From JAOABV01 sp964473505 (GTDB lineage Bacteria; Hydrothermota; Tepidihabitantia; Tepidihabitantales; CAIPLT01), in NCBI GenBank assembly GCA_964473505.1, contig CAYYPG010000098.1:1-6187 (forward strand): a stretch of 6,187 nt of DNA. Reading direction: 5' to 3'. Position 1 is the first letter of the stretch. Every line of letters starts with the position of its first letter. A model generated the notes under the pieces. That model saw only the letters and a program-made list of their open reading frames with translations, searched no databases and was not told where the DNA came from. This document shows, one piece after another, positions 1-5,729 of this stretch. The translations under genes were made by a program, and so were the position numbers.

Positions 1-46
1 TTGCGATTTCAAAGTTGGAATTAAAGTTGCGGTTTCTAAGTTGGAA
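1..46. repeat. Two copies of a 20-bp direct repeat at the window edge
   Basis: Bases 1-20 and 27-46 match at 18 of 20 positions and start 26 bp apart, with a 6-bp AT-rich linker. Both copies have the form TTGCGrTTTCwAAGTTGGAA. The left edge is cut by the window, so these may be the last units of a longer 26-bp-period array lying outside it. The array stops about 12 bp before the promoter of the next gene. A CRISPR is unlikely on this evidence, because the linker is far too short to be a spacer. Confidence 0.55.
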
Positions 47-58
47 CGACAAAAATGC

Positions 59-88
59 TTGACGGGTTAGTTGAATTAAGAATATAAT
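59..88 (+). promoter_or_regulatory. Sigma70-type promoter for the ferredoxin/methyltransferase unit
   Basis: A TTGACG hexamer at 59-64 (one mismatch to TTGACA) is followed after 18 bp by a perfect TATAAT at 83-88. Transcription would begin near 95 and give a leader of about 40 nt before the start codon at 136. No operator-like palindrome is obvious next to it. Confidence 0.6.
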
Positions 89-135
89 ATATATTGAGAA
101 ATAAATTTTAAAAGTATTTTTAGATTAGAGAATAA

Positions 136-984
136 ATGTGCGAATTTTGTGAAAAGCACGGTGAAGGCAAGAAATGGTATTTACAAATGAAGAACTATTC
201 ACGCGAACTTCTACGCGAAGAATTAACTCCTCAACAACAATCCATTGTGAAAAAACGAACTCGGTGGGAATGGTTAAAAGAATTTACGAAAACCTTTTGT
301 TTTCATTTACCCAACGAAAACAAAGAGAGTGGACATTTACCCTATATGCTTAGACAATCTGATATTTCGCTGACCGAAGACCAAATTCTTTACGAATCTA
401 AAATCGAACATTTCGGCCAAGTCTTGCCAATCGAAGATGTCGAAAAGGTAATTGATATGGTTAATAACATAACTCGCTTACCTTGTGGTTGCCGTTATCT
501 GACAACGGGTAAGCCCGACGAACGTTATTGTTTCGGGGTTTCGATTAGTCCGTTGGGCACAAAAGGAACTGAACCAGACGCATCATTTGAAGTGCTTACT
601 AAAGATGAAGCCAAAAAACTCTTTCGTAAGTTTGACCAAGAAGGTCTTATGCATTCAATTTGGACTGGAGTGACTCCATTTATACTTGGTATTTGTAATT
701 GTGATTATGATTGTACTGCTTATCGTAGTTATATTGTAAATAATGGGCCGCCCTATTTCTTTCGTGCGGAATATATTTGTGAAGTTAATTGGGATTTATG
801 CGGCGGCTGTAAAAAATGTATTCTGCAGTGTCAATTTGGTGCGATTTTCTATTCTTCATCAAATAAAAAAGTTTATATTAATCTGATTAAATGTTTTGGC
901 TGTGGTGTTTGTCGCAGTGCTTGTGCAAAAAATGCTATTAGTTTAATACCCCGAGAAAAAAATCCAGAGACTAAAAATCTCTGA
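136..984 (+). CDS. Dicluster [4Fe-4S] ferredoxin-domain protein
   Basis: A 282-residue, probably cytoplasmic electron-transfer or redox protein with no signal peptide. The C-terminus has two classical [4Fe-4S] motifs: Cys222, 225, 228, 232 and Cys253, 256, 259, 263, each with CxxCxxCxxxC spacing; the Pro that often follows the fourth Cys is absent from both. The central part has further cysteines: C117-G-C119-R, C132, and C187, C189, C193 after an EGLMH stretch (169-173). This order resembles a family of ferredoxin-like proteins that carry a CxCR motif, a GLVH-type motif and an ICNCC-type motif ahead of two clusters, so a third metal site is possible. The N-terminus has CEFCEKHG, a further potential metal ligand set. 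Only a weak purine-rich stretch (127-131) lies before the ATG. The gene follows a clear promoter and is 22 bp upstream of a methyltransferase on the same strand. The iron-sulfur assignment is firm; the partner and the reaction are unknown. Confidence 0.88.
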   Translation: MCEFCEKHGEGKKWYLQMKNYSRELLREELTPQQQSIVKKRTRWEWLKEFTKTFCFHLPNENKESGHLPYMLRQSDISLTEDQILYESKIEHFGQVLPIEDVEKVIDMVNNITRLPCGCRYLTTGKPDERYCFGVSISPLGTKGTEPDASFEVLTKDEAKKLFRKFDQEGLMHSIWTGVTPFILGICNCDYDCTAYRSYIVNNGPPYFFRAEYICEVNWDLCGGCKKCILQCQFGAIFYSSSNKKVYINLIKCFGCGVCRSACAKNAISLIPREKNPETKNL

Positions 985-1006
985 CTTAAAAAATAGAAAG
1001 GTATCT

Positions 1007-1588
1007 ATGTGGAAAAAATCTAAACCCGAACAACTTAATAAAAAAGCCTCATCACCCAAAAATAAACCCCAAGAAATAATCCAAAGTCTTGGGATAAAAC
1101 CAGGCAATATCATCGCCGATATTGGTACAGGCGGTGGTTTTTTTGCCTTCGAATTTGCCAAAAAGACAACAGATGCCGGTAAAGTTTATGCTTTAGACAC
1201 GAACCCAATTTTTATAGAGTATATTACCGAACAGATTAAAGCCCAAGGCATAAAAAATATTGAACCGATTCTTATAAAAAATGACGACATTGGATTACCA
1301 GAACATAGTATTGATTTAATGTTTTTACGCAATGTCTATCATCATTTACCCACACCAATAAAATACTTCGCACGCTTAAAGAAATACCTCAAACCGCATG
1401 GCCGTGTTGCAATCATCGAATACAACAACCCGCGTTCGCTCATATTTCGGCTCTTCCATCGTGGTCGTCATTATACTCCGGAATCCAAAATTGTTGGCAC
1501 TTTAATTCGTTGTGGCTTTATAATTTCTAATCGGTTTGACTTTTTACCAGACCAATCATTTGTCATATTTAGAAAAGAGTGTACATAG
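1007..1588 (+). CDS. Class I SAM-dependent methyltransferase
   Basis: A 193-residue protein with the Rossmann-type methyltransferase fold of the UbiE/Methyltransf_11 kind. Motif I, ADIGTGGG, is at 37-44 and would bind S-adenosylmethionine. The acidic residue at the end of strand beta2 is Asp64 in VYALDTNP. An NDD stretch at 92-94 precedes the core, and RNVYHHL (108-114) is the usual post-motif segment. GRVAIIEY at 132-139 is the strand ahead of the substrate-binding part. The length is near the minimum for the family, with no added domain, and no substrate-specific motif is visible, so small molecule, lipid or protein cannot be separated. A good ribosome binding site, AGAAAGG (995-1001), lies 5 bp before the ATG. 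The 22-bp gap from the iron-sulfur gene suggests one transcript. The name is confident at fold level only. Confidence 0.87.
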   Translation: MWKKSKPEQLNKKASSPKNKPQEIIQSLGIKPGNIIADIGTGGGFFAFEFAKKTTDAGKVYALDTNPIFIEYITEQIKAQGIKNIEPILIKNDDIGLPEHSIDLMFLRNVYHHLPTPIKYFARLKKYLKPHGRVAIIEYNNPRSLIFRLFHRGRHYTPESKIVGTLIRCGFIISNRFDFLPDQSFVIFRKECT

Positions 1589-1876
1589 TTAAAGATTTTA
1601 ACCCTCGGCATTTATCTCTAAATAACTATGACACAAAATGTTAACTACCCTATATCATTTTTTCTTTTTTCTTCTACAAAAATCTTTATTTTGTATATAA
1701 CTCATTAATTTTCATAATGATAAAACTCGATGCTTTTAAAATTTGCCATTGACAAATTCAAATTTTATATTTAAATATTTATAGTCGGTTAAAAAATTGG
1801 GCCTCAGATAATATTCGCCATCAAGATTTCTAAAGGTAAAATTTGACAATTAAGAATTTTGGACAAACAAACTTTT
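1589..1876. other. AT-rich intergenic stretch after the methyltransferase
   Basis: No gene is supported here. An 8-bp inverted repeat, CATAGTTA (1584-1591) and TAACTATG (1623-1630), straddles the methyltransferase stop codon. Its 31-nt loop and the lack of an adjacent T-run make it a poor terminator, although a T-rich stretch occurs at 1658-1675. Perfect TTGACA hexamers lie at 1749-1754 and 1843-1848, but neither has a convincing -10 box; the better candidate is TTAAAT at 1771-1776. A string resembling the element at 1877-2120 (TAG at 1782, CCTCAGA at 1802-1808) may be a decayed third copy. Confidence 0.4.
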
Positions 1877-1987
1877 GGGCGGTCGTAATGTGCCCTTAGG
1901 GCCAGCAATCTTCCAAGAGTAGGCGCGAGGCGCACCAACCTCAGAAAAAAAATTAGGCTCTTTTTGAAGATGCTTTACGACCGCTCT
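1877..1987. ncRNA. Structured RNA candidate, copy A
   Basis: A 111-bp element that can fold end to end. Its outer stem is 1877-1888 with 1976-1987 (12 pairs, one G-U if read on +). Next is a hairpin GCCC-TTA-GGGC (1892-1902), extended by TG (1889-1890) with CA (1903-1904) around one unpaired T. An internal stem joins 1905-1913 to 1967-1974 with a one-base bulge, and AAGAG (1915-1919) pairs with CTCTT (1959-1963). The tip carries TAGGCGC (1920-1926) and CGCACCAACCTCAGAA (1931-1946), both identical in copy B. I do not recognise the class: it matches no riboswitch, ribozyme, 6S, SRP or tmRNA motif I know. The strand is unclear. A TCTTTATTTT tail after the outer stem favours +, while the G-U-tolerant tip hairpin GGTGCG/CGCGCC favours -. 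No gene follows closely on either strand, so a free-standing RNA, or a MITE-like palindromic element, is more likely than a cis-regulator. Confidence 0.5.
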
Positions 1988-2013
1988 TTATTTTATAACC
2001 GAAAAGATTAGGT

Positions 2014-2120
2014 TTTAAATTATGTTCGGTAGGACCGACATGGTTACAAAAGTATAGGCGCAAACGCACCAACCTCAGAATATTAAAACTTAAGCTTTTT
2101 GAAAATACTTTATCTTAAAG
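2014..2120. ncRNA. Structured RNA candidate, copy B (diverged tandem copy)
   Basis: A second copy of the preceding element, offset by about 135 bp. The identical blocks are TAGGCGC (2056-2062) and CGCACCAACCTCAGAA (2066-2081). The first hairpin differs wholly in sequence but is kept in shape: ATG (2023-2025), one unpaired T, TCGGT (2027-2031), loop AGG, ACCGA (2035-2039), CAT (2040-2042). The internal stem AAAAG (2049-2053) with CTTTT (2096-2100) replaces AAGAG/CTCTT of copy A, a paired change. The outer stem is weak: TTTTAA (2014-2019) with TTAAAG (2115-2120), including one G-U pair. The second internal stem of copy A has no clear equivalent, so this copy may be partly decayed. The boundaries are approximate. 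Confidence 0.42.
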
Positions 2121-2852
2121 TATATTATATCCCAAAATTATCGAAAATCAATACTCAATTACAATGTTTTGCTGATGATGGTAAACAGTATCCATAATTT
2201 AATATCTTCTCACTATAATTATTCTCGTAATGTTGGCGGTAAGTTAACTTTGACAATACGTTGCTATTGGTATCCTTTAACCACCCAACCAGTATCTCTC
2301 TGCCTTTCTATTGATTCTTACGCTAATAGGTAAAAGTATAAACATCCTTCATTAAATAGTGTTATTTTCATATATATCAAACTAATTATTTCCTAAAATT
2401 ACCAGGTACCTTTCTTGTGACATCATACAATATTTTGACCGTCGTCAATCCAACATATTACAACAATGTGCGGTGGCAAAACATTTTACTCACTCTCAGG
2501 ACCTAATTCTATGGGCTAATTTCTCTAACATTTATCGGGTCATATAACGAAATCTTGGGCATCTACTTTTTAAGATGCTTAAGAGGTATCTTATAGTCAA
2601 GTTTGGAATCTTTTTGTGGATTGTTATAATAATCGAAACTGGTTTTTAACTCTTTATTTTATATAATTGGGAAATGTTTTTTACTCTTTAATATAATAGT
2701 AAATTTAACAGTATAATAACTCGGAACCAATTTTTCTTTACTTTTTATATTGATAAGAGTATATTTTGCTAATCGAAAAACCTGTTTCCATAACCCTTAT
2801 AATTAAATTTCATAAACTGTATAGTATGTGTTGGACATATTGCAACAATTTA
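2121..2852. other. Gene-free AT-rich region
   Basis: About 730 bp with stop codons in all frames. The longest protein-like runs are a roughly 48-codon + frame ending near 2545 and a - strand stretch of about 90 codons from about 2800 down to 2515 that contains stops. Neither resembles a known family. A - strand run around 2395-2460 reads VKILYDVT, which faintly recalls a secretion-sorting C-terminal domain, but it is too short and too broken to call. TATAAT-like strings are frequent, as expected from composition. Confidence 0.4.
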
Positions 2853-2880
2853 TTGACTTCATCGAATAATATCTTATAAT
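2853..2880 (+). promoter_or_regulatory. Strong sigma70-type promoter for the membrane-protein operon
   Basis: TTGACT at 2853-2858 (one mismatch) and a perfect TATAAT at 2875-2880 are separated by 16 bp. Transcription would start near 2887, only about 27 nt before the preferred start codon at 2914. This position argues against the alternative ATG at 2896, which would have a leader of about 9 nt and no ribosome binding site. Confidence 0.65.
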
Positions 2881-2894
2881 ACGTTTAATACGTT
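2878..2894. repeat. AATACGTT direct repeat over the transcription start
   Basis: AATACGTT occurs at 2878-2885 and again at 2887-2894, a 9-bp period. It overlaps the end of the -10 box and the predicted transcription start, which is where a repressor site could sit. The repeat is short, so chance in AT-rich DNA is possible. Confidence 0.3.
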
Positions 2895-2913
2895 AATGAT
2901 TATTGGTGGAACA

Positions 2914-3387
2914 ATGTGTAATAACAAACAATGTTTATTAATTTTGATTGGTATAATTATTGTCTTCATATCATTGAACTGCGCACCGGGAAATTATCGA
3001 TGGGATCCAAATATTGAAGGTTCAAAACCTGCGAATTTTTGGTCAGGATTGTGGCATGGTATTATTATTGTTATAACTTTTGTTGTGAGTTTATTTACGA
3101 ATACAGTCAGAATCTACGAGGCTAATAATGTTGGCTGGCCCTATAATCTGGGATATATTTTAGGCTTATCAATATCTATTGGCGGAGTTTTCAGACACAC
3201 ATACACTAAGAGACGGAAAGTTAAAAAACACGATTGGAATAAAATCGAAGAGAAAATTCGGGAAGGAATAAAAACCTGGCTTGAAGAATCAGAGGATGAA
3301 GCCAAGAAAAAAGAATGGGAAGAAATCAGTAAAAAAGTTGAAGAAAAAATCAAACGAAAACTGAAAGAATGGGCGGAAAGAGAATAA
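2914..3387 (+). CDS. Small membrane protein with lipoprotein-like signal and charged helical tail
   Basis: A 157-residue protein of unknown function, counted from ATG 2914. This start is chosen because GGTGGA (2905-2910) lies just upstream and the in-frame ATG at 2896 would add six residues with no binding site. Residues 8-22 form a hydrophobic signal ending S-L-N-C23, which could be a lipoprotein cleavage site with Asn at -1. FWSGLWHG (42-49) leads into a hydrophobic segment (about 50-62), then IYEANNVGW and a second hydrophobic, glycine-rich segment (about 77-93). I recall small bacterial proteins with the same FWxGLWHG, SLF, IYE and NxGWxYNxGxxLG signatures that have no assigned role. Residues 94-157 are dominated by Lys, Glu and Trp and look like a long amphipathic helix or coiled coil facing one side of the membrane. 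It heads a probable operon, 19 bp before the next gene. Confidence 0.78.
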   Translation: MCNNKQCLLILIGIIIVFISLNCAPGNYRWDPNIEGSKPANFWSGLWHGIIIVITFVVSLFTNTVRIYEANNVGWPYNLGYILGLSISIGGVFRHTYTKRRKVKKHDWNKIEEKIREGIKTWLEESEDEAKKKEWEEISKKVEEKIKRKLKEWAERE

Positions 3388-3406
3388 TTCTATCTATAAA
3401 TTAAAC

Positions 3407-4198
3407 TTGAAAATATTTCCTGCACTTGCTTTATTTATCGGTATTGGTATTATCATACCGCTTGCATATTATTTTATCATCCGCAAGAACCCCCTTTTTG
3501 ATAAAATCCCTGCTGGAATTTGGTCGATAACCGGTTTTATTGCTTTTTGGTTTTTTCCCGTCTTCCTCTTTCGCAAACATTGGGAAAAAGCACTGGTTTT
3601 CGCGTATAATAAGTTCTGGTTTGTTTTGGGCGTTGTCCAGATGGATAATAATTTTTGGGAAACACTTGCTAAATTTCTGACAATCACGATATTTATTGCC
3701 TTAACTCGCGATAAAGGTAAAAGTGTCTTCAAACAGAAAAGTAGTGCTACGCTATTCGGCTATTGGGTGGGACTTTGTTATGGCATTGGCGAAGCATTAA
3801 CTTTAGCAATCATCGGATATTTCCCAATACTCAATCGGATTTTCAGTATCAATCTGTTTATGTATTTTACAACTTGGTATTCAGTTTGGGAACGGGCTTA
3901 TGCAATTCAAGTCCATGCAATTATCGGTGCTCTGGTCGGTCTGGGTTTTTACCATTTATATGGCCTAACTAAAAGATGGTGGTTATTATTATTTTTTATC
4001 TTCGGTATGTTATATCACGAAATAGTTGATGGCTTGGTTTTAGTAATGATGTATTATCCGCAAATTGAACTTATTAAAATTCTTCGTACTCATATTTATA
4101 CCATAACATTACCTGTACTGTTAGTTCTCGGTTATCTTTTATTATCAATAGCCTATAAAGGAAGTAAGAATGTCAAAATAATACAAAAAATTGCCTGA
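3407..4198 (+). CDS. Polytopic membrane protein, YhfC/PrsW-like putative intramembrane protease
   Basis: A 263-residue inner-membrane protein with about eight hydrophobic segments. Three conserved-looking polar spots lie inside or beside membrane helices: GLCYGIGEA (122-130, Glu129), ERAYAIQVH (162-170, Glu162, His170) and HEIVDG (204-209, His204, Asp208). A glutamate in a GxGxGxxEA helix followed by two histidine-bearing helices is the pattern of YhfC-type members of the CAAX/PrsW glutamic intramembrane protease group. I infer that relation from pattern only; the canonical double-Glu motif is not present. The start is TTG 3407: the reading frame is open back to 3365 but offers no ATG, and the first internal Met is residue 79. 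No ribosome binding site is seen, so translation may depend on the upstream gene 19 bp away. The stop TGA overlaps an ATG (4198-4200). Confidence 0.68.
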   Translation: MKIFPALALFIGIGIIIPLAYYFIIRKNPLFDKIPAGIWSITGFIAFWFFPVFLFRKHWEKALVFAYNKFWFVLGVVQMDNNFWETLAKFLTITIFIALTRDKGKSVFKQKSSATLFGYWVGLCYGIGEALTLAIIGYFPILNRIFSINLFMYFTTWYSVWERAYAIQVHAIIGALVGLGFYHLYGLTKRWWLLLFFIFGMLYHEIVDGLVLVMMYYPQIELIKILRTHIYTITLPVLLVLGYLLLSIAYKGSKNVKIIQKIA

Positions 4199-4285
4199 TG
4201 AAGCAAAAAATTATTTCTGGTTTTTATAACAATAATCGTTTATGAGTCAAGAAAAGATGCTAACATACAACAATATAAAACCTAA
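4198..4285 (+). pseudogene. Frameshifted small signal-peptide-like ORF remnant
   Basis: An ATG at 4198 overlaps the previous stop codon as ATGA in reverse order (TGATG), a common coupling arrangement. It opens MKQK, like the MKQS start of the next gene, but stops after 15 codons. From 4211 the +1 frame instead reads LFLVFITIIVYESRKD and continues to TAA at 4283-4285, giving a hydrophobic signal-like stretch. The switch falls at a run of six A (4205-4210). This may be a decayed short gene, a base-call error in a homopolymer, or chance. No function can be given. Confidence 0.3.
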
Positions 4286-4317
4286 AATGAATAAAAATAA
4301 AGATAATACAAAATTAT

Positions 4318-4323
4318 GGAGGA
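4318..4323 (+). promoter_or_regulatory. Ribosome binding site GGAGGA
   Basis: A near-perfect Shine-Dalgarno sequence 4 bp before the ATG at 4328. It is the strongest in the window and fixes the start of the lipoprotein gene. Confidence 0.75.
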
Positions 4324-4327
4324 TTAA

Positions 4328-5035
4328 ATGAAACAATCTATTTGCATAGTATTGTCGGTATTAATCATTATCCTTAACTGCGGTAAAAAAGAAGTGCCGA
4401 GTATTAATTTATCCGCCTGTAATTGGAATGAAATCAATCAATACCGGTTAATGATCAATAACGCAATTGTCGGTTCCTATAAGTTAATTTACAAATCTAT
4501 CTCGGAACCGGTGATTGAAATTCAAGCCGTTACGGAAATAAAACAAGCCGCGAGTATCTCCCAAGATTCTGTAGTTTTATTATTAAGACCGAACAACTTA
4601 AAACCGATATCATCATCTAAAACATTATCAACCAGCGGTACGATAATTAAAAGTGAGATCAAATATCATAATAAGAAAGCATCAATTAAAGCCCGTTTGC
4701 CCCAAGGCGAAAAATCAATCGATATTCCAATAAATATTAATACCTACGATAACGACCAAGTAACGACCATATTACGTGCGATTGAATTAAATCCTAATGA
4801 CGAGCGAGAGATAAATGTTGTAATCGGTTTAAGTGGAACGACAGTACCATTAAAAATAAAATTAGTCGGCGAAGATAAGATTAAAGTACCAGCCGGTGAA
4901 TTTGACTGCAATAAATATAACTTATCCGTCGTCGGAAGAAATATTGATATCTGGTATGAGAAGGCGCTAACGAAACGAATGGTTAAATATGCCGATGCTC
5001 AAGCCAACATGATTATGGAACTTTTGCCGCAATAA
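4328..5035 (+). CDS. DUF3108-like lipoprotein
   Basis: A 235-residue exported protein. Residues 1-17 form a signal peptide (Lys2, then a hydrophobic run) ending I-L-N-Cys18, so the mature protein would be lipidated on Cys18 and anchored to the periplasmic side of a membrane. Asn at -1 is unusual for a lipobox. The rest is rich in beta-strand pattern. The C-terminal part holds VPAGEFDC (187-194), followed by a strand, then IWYEKALTKRMVKY (208-221) and a final MELLP. This sequence order, a VPAGxF segment followed by a WYxxxxxxxxVKY segment, is characteristic of DUF3108/TapB-like periplasmic proteins, whose biochemical role is not established. The gap of 129 bp to the upstream gene leaves open whether it belongs to the same operon. 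The stop is 5 bp from the converging receptor remnant, with no clear terminator between them. Confidence 0.72.
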   Translation: MKQSICIVLSVLIIILNCGKKEVPSINLSACNWNEINQYRLMINNAIVGSYKLIYKSISEPVIEIQAVTEIKQAASISQDSVVLLLRPNNLKPISSSKTLSTSGTIIKSEIKYHNKKASIKARLPQGEKSIDIPININTYDNDQVTTILRAIELNPNDEREINVVIGLSGTTVPLKIKLVGEDKIKVPAGEFDCNKYNLSVVGRNIDIWYEKALTKRMVKYADAQANMIMELLPQ

Positions 5036-5040
5036 AAATT

Positions 5041-5386
5041 TCAGAATTCGATTACCATTCTGGCTATTGGCCAAAATCCAAATTGTTTTACGGTTTTTAT
5101 TTCTCGTTCATTATTCTTATAGGAATAAAACCAGATATTCTTTCTGTTAAGTAAATTTTGAATTTCTAAATACGCGGATAGACACCAATTTTTATAGATG
5201 AACTTATGGTCCCAGCGAAAATCGAACCGTTGATAACTCGAATATCGTGATGAATTTAATAACTCGTTATTATCAATCCACCTGTGTGGCAGGAATCCAT
5301 TGTTTCGGCATGTAAGACCTGCCACCAAGATAACGAAAACGCAATCCAATATTAGCAATTGCTGGTCCAATAACTCTTTGACTATC
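5041..5386 (-). pseudogene. 3' end of a TonB-dependent receptor gene, frameshifted and truncated
   Basis: The - strand encodes the last strands of an outer-membrane beta-barrel. In order these are IANIGLRFRYLGGRSYMPKQ, then WIDNNELLNSSRYSSYQRFD, then FRWDHKFIYKNWCLSAYLEI, then QNLLNR and a final strand ending VIEF. A C-terminal Phe, RYLGGRxYxPKxW and YLEIQNLLNRKN are typical of TonB-dependent receptors that import siderophores, cobalamin or glycans. The first block is one frame away from the rest: removing one G of the - strand (a C at 5281-5282 on +) joins TQ directly to WIDNN. No start codon, plug domain or most of the barrel is present, so this is about 115 codons of a protein normally several hundred residues long. 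Upstream on the - strand it runs into the tandem repeat. A sequencing error could explain the frameshift but not the missing body. Confidence 0.75.
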
Positions 5387-5729
5387 ATTTTGTAATTGTT
5401 TTCCCCATAGGGCTAAATATTACCTCTTGATAAAAGCGATTGATTTCCTAAATTGCTGACTCAACAATTCTGACCATCATTTTTAATTACTATCCCCAAA
5501 ATGCTACATAAAAGTATAGGATTTTCAGAATTAAAGACCCAATAATCCTGCCCGCTATTTTCTAATTGCCTTTCAAAAATATCTCTCTATAAAAATAAAT
5601 GATTTCCTGAATTACTGACCCAACAACACTGACCATTATTTTTTATTTGCTTTTCTAAAAGTGCTAAATATTGTCTCTTAATAATAGAAGTAAATGTGTT
5701 CCTGAATTATGGACACCATAACCCTAACC
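5384..5729 (-). repeat. Four decayed tandem repeats of 78-95 bp
   Basis: Read on the - strand, units begin with GGTCAG or a variant at 5729, 5634, 5553 and 5475 and measure 95, 81, 78 and 92 bp. Shared blocks are TTGTTGGGTCAG, TAATTCAGGAAATCA, AATATTTAGCACTTTT and AAGCAATTAAAAAATGAT. A partial unit precedes 5729, and the first bases of the receptor remnant (5340-5383) still resemble the unit start. In one frame several units give related peptides, such as EKQIKNNGQCCWVSNSGN and ERQLENSGQDYWVFNSEN, but stop codons interrupt it. The units are too diverged for a CRISPR. The origin could be a repeat protein or a non-coding repeat that invaded the receptor gene. Confidence 0.65.

Noticed and set aside
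943..1161. 72-codon ORF on the - strand
   Set aside because: It lies antisense to the start of the methyltransferase gene, which has a clear ribosome binding site and family motifs.
1584..1676. Rho-independent terminator after the methyltransferase
   Set aside because: The inverted repeat has a long loop and the T-rich run is nearly 30 bp beyond it, so the usual GC-rich stem plus T-tract is missing.
1877..2120. Tandem riboswitch such as the glycine class
   Set aside because: The conserved blocks do not match glycine, SAM, TPP, c-di-GMP, fluoride or other aptamers I know, and no gene starts within 700 bp on either reading strand.
2395..2460. Remnant of a secretion-sorting C-terminal domain on the - strand (VKILYDVT)
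   Set aside because: The match is a few residues only, flanked by stops, in strongly AT-biased DNA.
2515..2800. Possible - strand pseudogene with three stops in about 90 codons
   Set aside because: Stops are somewhat fewer than expected for this composition, but the sequence resembles no family and shows no start signal.
3141..3353. 70-codon ORF on the - strand
   Set aside because: It is a mirror of the Lys/Glu-rich tail of the gene at 2914, giving a Ser/Phe-rich sequence typical of antisense to such tails.
3469..3732. 87-codon ORF on the - strand
   Set aside because: It is antisense to the polytopic membrane protein at 3407 and shows no family motif.
3763..3972. 69-codon + strand ORF inside the membrane protein gene
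   Set aside because: It is out of frame with the 263-residue membrane protein, whose helices and conserved polar residues explain the region.
5384..5729. CRISPR array
   Set aside because: Units vary in length from 78 to 95 bp and diverge along their whole length, with no constant repeat and variable spacer pattern.
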